DNA of 37,524 nucleotides from Clostridiales bacterium (GTDB lineage Bacteria; Bacillota; Clostridia; Lachnospirales; JAISYE01): NCBI GenBank assembly GCA_031297485.1, contig JAISYE010000003.1, positions 1 to 37,524 of the forward strand, read 5' to 3'. Shown piece by piece: positions 27,285 to 34,596 of this stretch (position 1 is its first letter; each line of letters starts with the position of its first letter). The notes under the pieces were generated by a model. It saw only the letters and a program-made list of their open reading frames with translations, ran no database searches and was not told where the DNA came from. The position numbers and the translations under genes were made by a program.

Positions 27285-27640
27285 ATATCGGGTAAAATAA
27301 AGCCAGTCAGCCGAGAGCAGTGAGACTTTGGCTGTGGTTTTTATATGGGTACGCAAATCGAACAAGCCAAAACTTTGGTTTGCTCTTACGACGAGGCAAA
27401 AATATATATGCTTGATGTAGATTTAACTGGGTTTCGTACATTAAATGTCGAATCTGCCATAGATTGGGTGTTGCTTATTTTCGCGGCAATGCCGAGCAAG
27501 CTCGACTATCCCCGAAATGGTTAAAGGAACACTGTTGTATAATAAGTACGCTGTAATGGCAAACGGGTATGACTTTGTTTGCGGGCGGATAGCAAACGAC
27601 AAAATGTTTTTTACGCTAAAGTTCTTCTTTGACGGACTGG
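27285..27640 (+). pseudogene. DUF3990-like protein remnant, disrupted by an in-frame stop, a 22-bp unit and repeat A
   Basis: Reads ISGKIKPVSREQ*DFGCGFYMGTQIEQAKTLVCSYDEAKIYMLDVDLTGFRTLNVESAIDWVLLIFAA|22 bp|PEMVKGTLLYNKYAVMANGYDFVCGRIANDKMFFTLKFFFDGLV. Frames join when 27489-27510 is removed. Confidence 0.75.
27489..27510 (+). repeat. Degenerate 22-bp palindromic unit inside the pseudogene
   Basis: ATGCCGAGCAAGCTCGACTATC, 19/22 match. Confidence 0.85.
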
Positions 27641-27732
27641 TTAGGGCCTGTTTGAAAACTAGATTCCAGCGCGAAATTGGAGCGATTTTCAGTCGAGATT
27701 TTATATTTTAAGGAGTTTTCAAACACGCCTTA
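27641..27732. repeat. Repeat family A, inverted orientation, with identical TTAG flanks
   Basis: TTAG|GGCCTGTTTGAAAACTAG...TTTTCAAACACGCC|TTAG. Confidence 0.88.
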
Positions 27733-27908
27733 GTGGTGTATCCAGCAATATTTTAAAGGAGAAATAAATGTTTTTGGCCGATAGTTTTAACCGCAAATAC
27801 CGCGGAGCTGCGGGCGAACCCTAACGGTGGGTTGTCCGTTGCGGTGATTTGTCCGTTGGTCCATCCCTACTATGATTTATAAACGGATACACGCCCTAGC
27901 CATCATTC

Positions 27909-27998
27909 TAGGACGTGTTTGAAAACTAGATTCCAGCGCAAAATTGGAGCGATTTTATTCGAAATTTCGCGCTTTAAGGAATTTTCAAACACGCCTTA
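27909..27998. repeat. Repeat family A, inverted orientation
   Basis: cTAGGACGTGTTTGAAAACTAGATTCCAGCG...GCGCTTTAAGGAATTTTCAAACACGCCTTA. Confidence 0.92.
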
Positions 27999-28015
27999 AC
28001 ATTCCGCAAAATAAA

Positions 28016-28053
28016 CAGAGGCGAGAGTGTCAAAGTTGCCTCTCTCGCCTCTG
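28016..28053 (-). terminator. Hairpin terminator downstream of the response regulator
   Basis: CAGAGGCGAGAG...CTCTCGCCTCTG followed by TTTATTTTG on the minus strand. Confidence 0.65.
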
Positions 28054-28062
28054 TTCCTATTT

Positions 28063-28734
28063 TCATTCCCTTTCCAGGGCGTACCCTTCGCCACGCGACC
28101 AGCCGATATGCCAGCCGCTGCCCCTGATTTTCGCCCGCAGGCGCTTGACGGCGCTTTTCAGCGCGTCGCTGTCGCCCTCCATGGGCGCTTTCCAAACCTT
28201 CTCGCAGAGGTAATCCCCGTTTATGTAGCGTTCCTCGTTTTGAAGGAAGATGAGCAGCAGCGCGAACTCCTTCTGGGCCAGCAGCAAGTCCTTGCCGTCC
28301 AGCAGAGCCACGCCGGCCGCAACGTCCAAGGTCAGGCGGTCTTTGACAATTTTCTCCGGCACTCGCGCCGCCCGGCGCATAAGCGCCTCCACCCGCGCCA
28401 GCAAGACTGGGAAATCGTAGGGCTTGGTAAGGTAGTCGTCGCCGCCTTCGGTCAGCCCGCGCACGATGTCGTCCTGTGTGGACAGCCCTGTCAGGAGCAG
28501 GACGGGTATGCCGGAATTTTCGCTGTTACGAAGCTCTCCTATGAAATCCAGGCCGCTGCCGTCCGGAAGCATAATGTCAAGTATAATCGCGGCCGGCCTG
28601 CGCTCGGCAATAGCGGCGCGCGCGCCGGCGAGGTCAAGCGCGGACTTCACCGCATACCCGCGCCGTCTGAGCATCCGCTCGTTTCCGCGCAGAATCTGCT
28701 CGTTGTCCTCGACCAGAAGTATCAGCTCATTCAT
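28063..28734 (-). CDS. OmpR-family response regulator
   Basis: NELILLVEDNEQILRGNERMLRRRG, AIILDIMLPDGSGLDFI, GGDDYLTKPYDFPVLLARVEALMRR, C-terminal winged helix. Confidence 0.93.
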   Translation of the reverse strand: MNELILLVEDNEQILRGNERMLRRRGYAVKSALDLAGARAAIAERRPAAIILDIMLPDGSGLDFIGELRNSENSGIPVLLLTGLSTQDDIVRGLTEGGDDYLTKPYDFPVLLARVEALMRRAARVPEKIVKDRLTLDVAAGVALLDGKDLLLAQKEFALLLIFLQNEERYINGDYLCEKVWKAPMEGDSDALKSAVKRLRAKIRGSGWHIGWSRGEGYALERE

Positions 28735-30016
28735 TGCCGTACCCTCCAAACTGCCCTTCATAGGCAGGCAGGGAATAGGCCGCGGCCGTGCCTTTGCCAG
28801 GTTCGCTGTCGATCCAAATCACGCCGCCGTGGGATTCTACCACGGTCTTACAAAGGTACAGCCCAAAGCCCGTGCCGCCGGTTGACACGCCGCGCTCAAA
28901 AACGTGAGGCAAAAGCTCCCGCGCGATGCCCGAACCCGTGTCGCTGACCGTCACGGTGATTTCGCTTCCTTTCCTCGCGGTTTTGAGCGTTATTGTCCCG
29001 TTTTCGGTGTGCGTTCCGGCGTTTGTCAGCAGATTCGACGTTACCTGCGCCAGCAGGTCAGCGTTGCCGAATACGCGCAGATCGGGCTCAATCTCAGTAA
29101 TCAGCGTGTTGCCTCGCTTTCGGAGATGAAGCCGCAGCATTTCGGCGCCGCTTGTCAGCAATGAGGACAGGTCAAGGGTCTGCCTGTCAGTACTCTCGCT
29201 CATTGACGCGAGCGTCAGCATCCCCCCGACCATTCGCGCCAAACGCATGATCTCCTCCTGCGCGTTTTCAAGAAGGCCCTCCGCGTCCGAATCCAGGGCG
29301 TCAATGTCCTCCAAAATATCCAAAACAGTTTGCACATTGACTGAAATGACTGTGAGCGGAGTCCGCATTTCATGGGAAGCATTGGAGAGAAACTCCGTTT
29401 TCGCGCGGTTCGTCCTTGTGAGCATGTCGTTCTGCTCGTCCAGCTTTTTCTGCTGTTCGTTGTACAGTCGGAAGTGTATGTACAGGCAGACGCCGATAAT
29501 CACGCTTACCGATGTAAAGCCGATGATGATATCCGTCAGGATTTCCTGTTCCGTCAAAAAGTGCCTTACGTAATCCGGCCGGTGGTAGGCGGCGAGGCAG
29601 ATCACGACATAAAGCAAGAGTTCGCCGGCGGAAAAAAACACCGCCTTTTTGCCTTCGAGCATAAAAATCGTGAATGCTACCGCGAAAACGAAGAATGACG
29701 GCATTCCGCTGTGGTAGCCTCCCGCCGAAAAGAACAGCACGGGAAAGAGACCTGTAAAAATGCCTATGATCGTCACGATGTAACAGACCTGATAGCGCCC
29801 CGTCATACGCGAGTATGTAAGCAGCATAAAAGACAGCGCCGCGACAATCAGGTTGAAAACTATGTTCCATACGCCGCTGTTGTTCAGCGCGCCAAGTCCG
29901 GCTATAACGAGGCTGATCGCGGTGCCGCCGATGGCAAGCACGTTGAACAGCCGGACGCGCAAATCCAGCGCCGGGTCCAAATATGTCCGTATGATTTGCC
30001 GGAAGATGTTTTTCAT
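28727..30016 (-). CDS. Sensor histidine kinase
   Basis: Membrane N-terminus; RAKTEFLSNASHEMRTPLTVISVNVQTVL; VTSNLLTNAGTHTENG; VSDTGSGIARELLPHVFERGVSTGGTGFGLYLCKTVVE. Confidence 0.95.
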   Translation of the reverse strand: MKNIFRQIIRTYLDPALDLRVRLFNVLAIGGTAISLVIAGLGALNNSGVWNIVFNLIVAALSFMLLTYSRMTGRYQVCYIVTIIGIFTGLFPVLFFSAGGYHSGMPSFFVFAVAFTIFMLEGKKAVFFSAGELLLYVVICLAAYHRPDYVRHFLTEQEILTDIIIGFTSVSVIIGVCLYIHFRLYNEQQKKLDEQNDMLTRTNRAKTEFLSNASHEMRTPLTVISVNVQTVLDILEDIDALDSDAEGLLENAQEEIMRLARMVGGMLTLASMSESTDRQTLDLSSLLTSGAEMLRLHLRKRGNTLITEIEPDLRVFGNADLLAQVTSNLLTNAGTHTENGTITLKTARKGSEITVTVSDTGSGIARELLPHVFERGVSTGGTGFGLYLCKTVVESHGGVIWIDSEPGKGTAAAYSLPAYEGQFGGYGNE

Positions 30017-30219
30017 GGTGCCGTCACATTCCCTTTCTCGGTTTGCGGTGGCTTCAGCTTGCCCGTCCGCGCTGGTTTTATCGCGTCCTCCGGGGTTGTC
30101 CGTGTGGTTACGGATTTCCCCGCGCCGTCACCCATGCCGCTCCCGCGCTGATATTGCGTCTGCCGTTCGGTGATATTCCAACGCGCCTCCGCTTCGTCCG
30201 ATTTAAGATAACCGTTCAT
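30013..30219 (-). pseudogene. Degenerate small HTH/excisionase-like DNA-binding protein remnant
   Basis: MNGYLKSDEAEARWNITERQTQYQRG...PEDAIKPARTGK resembles the GYLtxxEAAexWxIseRqVqyyc...IPedAxKPxD pattern with the middle out of register. Confidence 0.4.
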
Positions 30220-30274
30220 ATTGACGCCTCGCGCAAAACAGATACTCCTTTAATCGATCCCTTGATCAAGTGTT

Positions 30275-30303
30275 ATTATATTCGTCAGAAGACGGTTTGT
30301 CAA
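30275..30303 (-). promoter_or_regulatory. Consensus sigma-70/SigA promoter (minus strand)
   Basis: TTGACA-17 nt-TATAAT reading from 30303 to 30275. Confidence 0.8.
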
Positions 30304-30512
30304 ATGTTTTGCCATGAACGCCGCCTCCAGTTGGGGTTTGCGCCCCATGGGCGCGAACTCAAGAAAAAAGCAAACAACTCGTTTTATCGGAAAGTTGCGT
30401 CCTGCGTAAAAGCGCTGCGCGTGTAGGATGACGATTTTTATGTGGAGCGCGTCGCCCGTGCCTACACACGCCGCGCCCTGCATAAGAACGCTCCGCATTT
30501 AAGAAGGGGTCT

Positions 30513-30534
30513 GCGTCGAGCAAGCTCGACTACC
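30513..30534 (+). repeat. 22-bp palindromic unit (1 mismatch)
   Basis: GCGTCGAGCAAGCTCGACTACC. Confidence 0.92.
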
Positions 30535-30587
30535 GGGGTCGAAGTCCCATAAGCGCGAACTTAAGAAAAAAATAACAAGGCTCTTTT

Positions 30588-30609
30588 GCGTCGAGCAAGC
30601 TCGACTATC
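30588..30609 (+). repeat. 22-bp palindromic unit
   Basis: Exact copy; empty counterpart near 7966-7985 (reverse strand). Confidence 0.95.
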
Positions 30610-30668
30610 CTTAAAAAGGCTGTACCTGCATCAAAAGCGCTGTGCCCGCCGCTTTTAATAAGGGGTCT

Positions 30669-30690
30669 GCGTCGAGCAAGCTCGACTATC
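30669..30690 (+). repeat. 22-bp palindromic unit
   Basis: Exact copy; empty counterpart near 10867-10876. Confidence 0.95.
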
Positions 30691-30810
30691 GGGGATGAAA
30701 TCCCCAGCGGGGTTTGGGGCCTAACGATGGTTTGTTCGTTGGCCCCAAGGTTTTAAGGTTTTGACCTTTCTCATTCCTTAAGTTCGCGCCCATGGGTATA
30801 CATCCTTGAT

Positions 30811-30855
30811 CTTTAAGAAAATTTCAAGTTTATCTCTACTTTTCCTTAGGAAATT
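30811..30855 (+). promoter_or_regulatory. Candidate VanR-P binding boxes upstream of vanH
   Basis: CTTTAAGAAAAT (30811-30822) and CCTTAGGAAATT (30844-30855), 33 bp apart; each matches ~10/12 of the recalled VanR consensus T(T/C)GTA(A/G)GAAA(T/A)T. Confidence 0.4.
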
Positions 30856-30878
30856 AACAATCCAATATTAAAAAACGG

Positions 30879-30924
30879 CTCGTTCTTATGGGTTAGACTC
30901 AACCCCATAAGAACGAGTTTTTTT
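30879..30924 (+). terminator. Strong intrinsic terminator/attenuator-like hairpin in the vanH leader
   Basis: CTCGTTCTTATGGGTTagactcAACCCCATAAGAACGAG followed by TTTTTTT; T-tract also present on the minus strand. Confidence 0.8.
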
Positions 30925-30957
30925 GTTCCGCCGGAAAAGGAGATGACAAGCCGCGTT

Positions 30958-31971
30958 ATGAACAAGATCGGCATTACCGTTTATGGCTGCGAGCAGGACG
31001 AGGCTGAGGCGTTCCGCGCGCTTTCGCCGCGCTTTGGCGTTATACCCGCGATAACAAGCGCCGCGGTGTCGGAAGCCAACGCCCTGTCCGGCCCCCGCAA
31101 CCAATGTATTAGTGTGAGCCATAAATCCGAGGTTTCCGAGCCCATTATTCTTGCGCTTAAGAACGCCGGAGTGAAATATATCTCTACCCGAAGCGTCGGC
31201 TGCAATCATATAGATACAGCCGCCGCCGCGAAAATGGGTGTCGCTGTGGGCAATGTGGCCTATCCGCCGGACAGCGTCGCTGATTATACCATAATGCTGA
31301 TGCTTATGGCGATACGCAACGCGAAGTCCATTGTGCGTTCTGTGGAAAGGCGCGATTTCAGGCTGAACAGAGTCCGCGGCGGAGCGCTGCGCGACATGAC
31401 AGTCGGTGTGCTGGGAACCGGCCATATAGGCGGAGCGGTTATCCAGCGGCTGCGGGGGTTCGGATGCCGTGTTCTGGCCTATGACCTCCGCCCCGCCGGA
31501 AGCTCCGGTCCCGCCGGAAGTTCCGCCCCCAAAAGGACAGAGGCAAACTATGTTCCCTTTGACACTTTGCTGAGAAACAGCGATATTCTTACGCTTCATG
31601 TTCCGCTCAACGCGGATACGCGGCACATTATCGACCGCGAGCAAATAAGGCGTATGAAGCGGGGCGCGTTTATTATCAATACAGGGCGCGGCGCGCTTAT
31701 AGATACCGGCGCGCTGGTTAAGGCGTTGGAAAACGGGAAACTGGGCGGCGCCGCGTTGGATGTGCTGGAAGGGGAGGAAGGCATATTCTATTTCGATTGC
31801 TCACAAAAACCGATTGATAACCAATTGCTGCTGAAACTTCAAGGGATGCCGAACGTGATAATCACGCCGCATACGGCGTACTATACCGAACAGGCGCTGC
31901 GTGACATCGTTGAAAAAACAATCCAAAACTGTTTGAATTTTGAAAGGAGCCTGGCGCATGGACAGAATTAA
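30958..31971 (+). CDS. vanH: VanH-type D-lactate dehydrogenase
   Basis: MNKIGITVYGCEQDEAEAFRALSPRFGV, AGVKYISTRSVGCNHIDTAAA, VLGTGHIGGAVIQRLRGFGCRVLAYD, INTGRGALIDT, IDNQLLLKLQGMPNVIITPHTAYYTEQALRD. Confidence 0.93.
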   Translation: MNKIGITVYGCEQDEAEAFRALSPRFGVIPAITSAAVSEANALSGPRNQCISVSHKSEVSEPIILALKNAGVKYISTRSVGCNHIDTAAAAKMGVAVGNVAYPPDSVADYTIMLMLMAIRNAKSIVRSVERRDFRLNRVRGGALRDMTVGVLGTGHIGGAVIQRLRGFGCRVLAYDLRPAGSSGPAGSSAPKRTEANYVPFDTLLRNSDILTLHVPLNADTRHIIDREQIRRMKRGAFIINTGRGALIDTGALVKALENGKLGGAALDVLEGEEGIFYFDCSQKPIDNQLLLKLQGMPNVIITPHTAYYTEQALRDIVEKTIQNCLNFERSLAHGQN

Positions 31972-33016
31972 GGTCGCAATCCTCTTTGGCGGCTGCTCGG
32001 AGGAGCATGACGTGTCGGTAAAATCCGCAATGGAGGTTGCCGCCAACATTGACACCGAAAAATACGAACCCCTGTATATCGGAATCACGAAATCCAGGCC
32101 CGACCACCCGCCCGGAGCCGGAGTTTGGAAACTCTGCGAAAAACCGCGCGCGGAATGGGAAAGCGGGGATTGCTGTTCAGCCGTGCTCTCCCCGGATAAG
32201 CACACACACGGATTGCTTGTCAAAAAAAACCACGGATATGAAACCCGCCGCGTTGACGCGGTGTTTCCGGTTTTGCACGGCAAGCAGGGGGAAGACGGCT
32301 CGATACAAGGTCTGCTGGAATTGTCCGGCATCCCCTACGTGGGCTGCGACATTCAAAGCTCCGCGGTTTGTATGGACAAATCGCTGGCCTACCTCGTTGC
32401 GAAAGATGCCGGCATAGCCACTCCCGAGTTTTGGGTTATCAATAAAGAGGACAGACCGCAGGGCGACGCGTTTACCTATCCTGTTTTTGTCAAGCCGGCG
32501 CGTTCAGGTTCCTCTTACGGCGTGACAAAAGTCAACAGCGCGGAGGGGTTGGCCGCCGCCATCGAATCGGCAGGGAAATATGACGGCAAAATCTTAATTG
32601 AGCAGGCTGTTTTAGGCTGCGAGGTCGGCTGTGCCCTGCTGGGAAACAGTCCCGAGCTGATTGCCGGCGAGGTGGACCAAATCAGGCTGCGGCACGGTAT
32701 CTTCCGCATTCATCAGGAGGCCGAGCCTGAGAAAGGCTCTGAAAACGCGGTTATAACCATACCCGCGGACCTGCCGGCAGAGGGACGGGTAAGGATACGG
32801 GAAACGGCAAAAGAAATATATAAGGCCCTGGGCTGCAGAGGCCTTGCCCGTGTGGATATGTTTTTACAAGACAACGGCCGCGTTGTGCTTAACGAAGTCA
32901 ATACCCTGCCGGGGTTCACGTCATACAGCCGTTATCCCCGTATGATGGCCGCCGCGGGCATAGGGTTTCCCGAACTGATAGACCGCCTGATTGTATCAGC
33001 GTTAAAGGGGTGTTAG
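31958..33016 (+). CDS. vanA: VanA-type D-alanine--D-lactate ligase
   Basis: MDRIKVAILFGGCSEEHDVSVKSAMEVAANI, PVFVKPARSGSSYGV, GIFRIHQEAEPEKGSENAVITIPADLPAE, NEVNTLPGFTSYSRYPRMMAAAGI; closely resembles VanA as recalled. Confidence 0.93.
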   Translation: MDRIKVAILFGGCSEEHDVSVKSAMEVAANIDTEKYEPLYIGITKSRPDHPPGAGVWKLCEKPRAEWESGDCCSAVLSPDKHTHGLLVKKNHGYETRRVDAVFPVLHGKQGEDGSIQGLLELSGIPYVGCDIQSSAVCMDKSLAYLVAKDAGIATPEFWVINKEDRPQGDAFTYPVFVKPARSGSSYGVTKVNSAEGLAAAIESAGKYDGKILIEQAVLGCEVGCALLGNSPELIAGEVDQIRLRHGIFRIHQEAEPEKGSENAVITIPADLPAEGRVRIRETAKEIYKALGCRGLARVDMFLQDNGRVVLNEVNTLPGFTSYSRYPRMMAAAGIGFPELIDRLIVSALKGC

Positions 33017-33018
33017 GC

Positions 33019-33627
33019 ATGGAAAAGGGATTTGTTTTCTTAGATGAAATATTGCGCGGTGTCCGCTGGGACGCCAAATACGCCACTTGGGACAATTTTA
33101 CGGGGAAACCGGTAGATGGATACGAGGTCAACCGCATAGCGGGGACATACGCCGCGGCCCTTGCGCTGCGGGAGGCGCAGAAGCAGGCGGCGGCCCTTGG
33201 GTACGGTTTGCTGTTATGGGACGGGTATCGGCCCAAACGCGCGGTAGACTGCTTCCTGCGTTGGGCCGGGCAGCCGGAAGACAACCTCACAAAAGAAAGA
33301 TACTACCCGAATATCGAGCGGGCCGAGATGCTCGCTAAAGGATATGTGGCGTCACAATCAAGCCACAGCCGCGGAAGCGCTGTTGACCTTACGCTTTACC
33401 GCTTGGATACGGGCGCGCTTGTTCCCATGGGCGGCGGCTTCGATTTTATGGACGAACGTTCTCACCACGCCGCAAAAGGGATTACAAGTATGGAAGCGCA
33501 GAACCGCGGACGTTTGCGTTCCATTATGGAAAAGAGCGGCTTTGAACCCTACAGCTTCGAATGGTGGCACTATGTATTAAAAAACGAGCCATATCCGGAC
33601 AGGTATTTTGATTTCTCCGTGGCATAG
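33019..33627 (+). CDS. vanX: VanX-type D-Ala-D-Ala dipeptidase
   Basis: VRWDAKYATWDNFTGKPVDGYEVNRI, SSHSRGSAVDLTLYRLDTG (SxHxxGxAxD zinc motif), FEWWHY. Confidence 0.95.
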   Translation: MEKGFVFLDEILRGVRWDAKYATWDNFTGKPVDGYEVNRIAGTYAAALALREAQKQAAALGYGLLLWDGYRPKRAVDCFLRWAGQPEDNLTKERYYPNIERAEMLAKGYVASQSSHSRGSAVDLTLYRLDTGALVPMGGGFDFMDERSHHAAKGITSMEAQNRGRLRSIMEKSGFEPYSFEWWHYVLKNEPYPDRYFDFSVA

Positions 33628-33640
33628 AGTGATGGTCTAG

Positions 33641-33671
33641 GGGTTAGGGCGGACTGTTTTCGCCCTAACCC
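33641..33671. repeat. Palindrome between convergent vanX and esterase (GGGTTAGGGCG...CGCCCTAACCC)
   Basis: Perfect 11-bp arms; shares the GGGCGRACTGTNTTCGCCC core with other intergenic copies. Confidence 0.7.
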
Positions 33672-33695
33672 TGGCAAATTTCAACCTTCGCGAAT

Positions 33696-34553
33696 TTACA
33701 TTTCGGGCAGGATTACATCGTGACGGATCGGGAACCATTCCTCCAACGCTTTACGCAGGGATAAGTCCCAAAAGTCCCACTCATGAGCGTATCCTGGCAC
33801 TTCGTCATACAGCACGTCATAGCCGTACTCTGTAAGCAAGTCCCGGCTTGCGTGAGCGAATACGCGGATAAAATCATTTCCCCCGCAGGTTATAAAAAAT
33901 TTTGGCAAGGGTTTGCCTTCTTTTGCGTTTTTCTTGGCTGTTACGAACAGTTCGTCATCAGGGTCGGCAAAACGTATGCCTTGTGCCGCCATTTTTTGTT
34001 CGTTTACAGAAAAATCAGTATATCCGCTGTCTCCACTGCTTTGAGCAACTACAGACATTATTGAGGCTGTGTCCATACCTCCTCCAGACATGACCAAAGC
34101 CGCTTGGCAGCGCTCACCACCGTATATTGCCCATTTTGTAGCCGCCATGGAGCCCATGGATAAACCACCAACAAAAGTGTCCTCCCTCTTTGTCGATATC
34201 GGGAACATAGACACGCACACCCGGGGCAGTTCCTTAAAAATATAATCCCAGTAACGCGCAGGCCATGGCAGTACATTGTCCGGTTGATTGATATAGCTTG
34301 AGTTATATCCGGCAGGCATAACAACAGCTATTTTATGCTCATCGGCATAGCGGACGATATTGGAAAAATTAAGATAATCGGAATCATCACCTGTACCGCC
34401 GTGAAACAGATAGAGCACTTGGAATTTCGCGCCTGGAACGTAACTGTCGGCCTTTCCCTTAGGGGCGTCGAACAATGTCCATGACGGAAGGATCATTGTG
34501 ACATTAGTTTGTTGCATTAAAGCCTGAGACAAATAATTGAATCTGACAACCAT
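33696..34553 (-). CDS. Esterase family protein (alpha/beta hydrolase, EstA/acetylxylan-esterase type)
   Basis: YLFHGGTGDDSDYL, DTFVGGLSMGSMAATKWA (GxSxG), YAHEWDFWD. Confidence 0.88.
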   Translation of the reverse strand: MVVRFNYLSQALMQQTNVTMILPSWTLFDAPKGKADSYVPGAKFQVLYLFHGGTGDDSDYLNFSNIVRYADEHKIAVVMPAGYNSSYINQPDNVLPWPARYWDYIFKELPRVCVSMFPISTKREDTFVGGLSMGSMAATKWAIYGGERCQAALVMSGGGMDTASIMSVVAQSSGDSGYTDFSVNEQKMAAQGIRFADPDDELFVTAKKNAKEGKPLPKFFITCGGNDFIRVFAHASRDLLTEYGYDVLYDEVPGYAHEWDFWDLSLRKALEEWFPIRHDVILPEM

Positions 34554-34596
34554 AGTAAATTTCTCCTTTCAAATTTTGGGACCTTTCGGAATTAGG

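Larger units (their letters stand above)
30340..30800. repeat. Mosaic of small dispersed repeats upstream of vanH
   Basis: Three 22-bp units (30513, 30588, 30669), gcgcgaacttaag units, ggggtttggggcctaacgatggtttgttcgttggcccc. Confidence 0.85.

Noticed and set aside
27321-27323. TGA in the DUF3990-like remnant as a selenocysteine or recoding site
   Set aside because: The gene has two other lesions and there is no SECIS-like context; decay is simpler.
28027-28947. 306-aa plus-strand ORF
   Set aside because: Antisense to the response regulator and kinase, with no family match.
28063-30016. Second two-component system as the vanHAX regulator
   Set aside because: Its sequence does not resemble VanRS, whereas the pair at 20010-21828 clearly does; proximity alone is weak evidence.
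30886-31644. 252-aa minus-strand ORF opposite vanH
   Set aside because: Shadow ORF of vanH.
31958-33016. D-Ala-D-Ser ligase (VanC/E/G type) or housekeeping Ddl
   Set aside because: RIHQEAEPEKGSENAVITIP and the VanH/VanX neighbours fit the D-Ala-D-Lac (VanA/B) class.
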